A DNA stretch of 64,000 nucleotides from Kibdelosporangium sp. MJ126-NF4 (GTDB lineage Bacteria > Actinomycetota > Actinomycetes > Mycobacteriales > Pseudonocardiaceae): positions 1,080,001 through 1,144,000 of the forward strand of contig NZ_CDME01000011.1 of assembly GCF_000826545.1 (NCBI RefSeq). The letters are read 5' to 3'. The position numbers and the translations under genes are program-made. Below the pieces are notes generated by a model. It saw nothing but the letters and a program-made list of their open reading frames with translations. It was not told where the DNA came from and ran no database searches. Positions 62,713 through 64,000 of this stretch are shown one piece after another; positions within the stretch are counted from its first letter, which is position 1; each line of letters opens with the position of its first letter.

Positions 62713-64000
62713 TCACGCCAAGATCGTGTGCGCCAGCAACGCCGCATCAACTGCCTGACGCAGGTCGGGCAACGGAGCGTTTCCCGTCAGCAGGGACAAC
62801 GCCGCGCCAATGAGGAACACCACTGCCAGTATCCCGAACGCCAGCCGATATCCGCCGGTCGCCGCCGTGGCCGCGTCCATCCCGGTCGCCGCCAGTCCTC
62901 GCTCGTGGCGCAACGCGAGCGTGGCGAACACCGCCAGGCCGAGTGCGCCGCCGAGTTGGTACACGGTGGTCTGCACACCGGATTCGATACCGGCGTCCTG
63001 TTCGGTCACCCCGTGCAGGGCTGCCACGGCCAGTGCCGGGAAACACGTGCCAAGGCCCAGCCCGAGCACCAGTGTGGCAGGCATGACTTCGGCCACGAAC
63101 GATCCGTGCGCCGGGATATCGCCCAGCCACAGCATTCCCGCCGCCCCGACAAGGAATCCGCCGACCAGCGTCACCCGAAGTCCGGCCAGTCGCATCAGGC
63201 GCGCCGAGATCCAGTAGCCGACGAAGCAGGTACCGCAGAAGGGCAGATAGGCCAGCCCGGTCCGCAACGGCGACAACCCCAGTACGTTCTGCATGTACAG
63301 CGTGAACAGGAAGAAGAACACGGTCATCGCCACCGCGAGGAAGACGTTTGCCATGTTCGCCGAGACCCGCACCCGGTTGGCGAAGAACCGCAACGGCACC
63401 AAGGGATGCGCTGCCCGTGTCTCGACCACTACGAACGCCGCCAGTGCGCCGATCCCGCCGAGCAGTGAGACCAGTACGCGCGTGCTGCCCCACTCGTGTT
63501 CGGCCGCGGCGAGCAGGCCGTCCACCACGGCCAGCAGCCCGCCGGTCACCAGCACCGCCCCCGGCACGTCCACCCGGCCGGTCCCGTCCGCCCGGCTCTC
63601 CCCGGCCGGCCGGAACGCCGCCACCACCGCGATCGCGGCCACTGGCAGGTTCACCAGAAACAACCAGCGCCACCCGGCCAGATCGGTGACCACACCGGAC
63701 AGCATCACGCCCGCGGTCGCCGCGGTTCCGGTCACCGCGCCCCAGATTCCGAACGCCTTGACCCGCTCCCGCTCGTCAGAGAACAGCAGCGCGACCATCG
63801 ACAGCGCGGCCGGGGAAGCGAGCGCCTCCCCGACGCCCTGCCCGAACCGGCTGGCCACCAGCATCCCAGCGGTGGTGGCCAGGCCGGAGGACAGCGAGGC
63901 CACTGCGAACACCACGACGCCAGTGACGAACATCCGGCGCCGCCCGAACAGGTCACCCAGCCGACCGCCGAGCAGCAGCAGGCCACCGGCGGTGAGCACG
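62713..64000 (-). CDS. DHA2-family MFS drug exporter (5' end outside window)
   Basis: About 429 residues are visible; the N-terminal helix or two lie beyond the window. Motif A is LLLLGGRLGDLFGRRRMFV, motif C-like region is FGIWGAVTGTAATAGVMLSGVVTDLAGWRWLFLVNLPVA, and about 12 further membrane helices follow. The EmrB/QacA layout (14 helices, proton antiport) fits export of drugs or secondary metabolites. The next gene is the NB-ARC-TPR regulator, a common exporter/regulator pairing. Confidence 0.9.
   Translation of the reverse strand, partial: VLTAGGLLLLGGRLGDLFGRRRMFVTGVVVFAVASLSSGLATTAGMLVASRFGQGVGEALASPAALSMVALLFSDERERVKAFGIWGAVTGTAATAGVMLSGVVTDLAGWRWLFLVNLPVAAIAVVAAFRPAGESRADGTGRVDVPGAVLVTGGLLAVVDGLLAAAEHEWGSTRVLVSLLGGIGALAAFVVVETRAAHPLVPLRFFANRVRVSANMANVFLAVAMTVFFFLFTLYMQNVLGLSPLRTGLAYLPFCGTCFVGYWISARLMRLAGLRVTLVGGFLVGAAGMLWLGDIPAHGSFVAEVMPATLVLGLGLGTCFPALAVAALHGVTEQDAGIESGVQTTVYQLGGALGLAVFATLALRHERGLAATGMDAATAATGGYRLAFGILAVVFLIGAALSLLTGNAPLPDLRQAVDAALLAHTILA

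Overview
The window is high-GC, tightly packed DNA with GTG/ATG starts, many ATGA/GTGA overlaps and Tat signals. This is typical of an actinomycete, and the mix of genes suggests a Pseudonocardiales-type filamentous soil bacterium (inference; no rRNA is present to confirm it). I see no tRNA, rRNA, CRISPR array or intact mobile element.

1-4.3 kb: the left edge holds the beginning of a lasso-peptide locus on the minus strand. A 50-residue precursor (966-1118) is followed 30 bp later by an asparagine-synthetase-like macrolactam cyclase that runs off the window. A divergent ROK regulator and an orphan GT-B-like gene follow, with two related inverted repeats that look like ROK operators.

4.3-33.5 kb: a dormancy/hypoxia island that closely parallels the mycobacterial DosR (DevR) regulon. 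It carries a P2-type cation ATPase, acetate kinase, an Acg-like nitroreductase, universal stress proteins, phosphoketolase, a PNPOx-fold flavoprotein, a DoxX protein, a CBS-BON protein, a DevR-like response regulator, and an ArsR gene leading a six-subunit hydrogenase-like membrane complex (same order as Rv0081-Rv0087). A recurring palindrome, consensus AGGGYC-N4-GRCCCT, sits upstream of most of these units and twice upstream of devR itself. It has the same 5-4-5 core geometry as the mycobacterial DosR box. The complex's large subunit has lost the nickel-ligand cysteines, so it is probably a hydrogenase-related (Ehr-type) ion-translocating complex. Inserted in this island are an exported PLP enzyme, a regulator plus two SDR genes, a MerR gene, and a NodB deacetylase-glycosyltransferase fusion. 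Two gene stumps (a UspA fragment and a CBS-domain fragment) show local decay.

33.5-42.4 kb: PEP carboxykinase translationally coupled to a PRPP synthetase, a malic-enzyme-like protein, a stand-alone RNA ligase, an isochorismatase-type hydrolase divergent from a GlxA-type AraC regulator, a secreted repeat protein and a nitrilase.

42.5-52.3 kb: an apparent catabolic module. Three consecutive genes encode exported (Tat-type) enzymes: a SelA-like PLP lyase, a RidA enamine deaminase and an amidohydrolase. Convergent to them is an operon for a KduD-like SDR, a lipoprotein and a SsuABC/TauABC-type ABC importer, followed by a LysR regulator and a cupin.

52.3-64 kb: a TlpA-like lipoprotein, a sulfite-oxidase-fold molybdoprotein, a PucR regulator, an acyl-CoA ligase coupled to two paralogous secreted alpha/beta hydrolases, an XRE-NB-ARC-TPR regulator, and a DHA2-family MFS exporter cut by the right edge.
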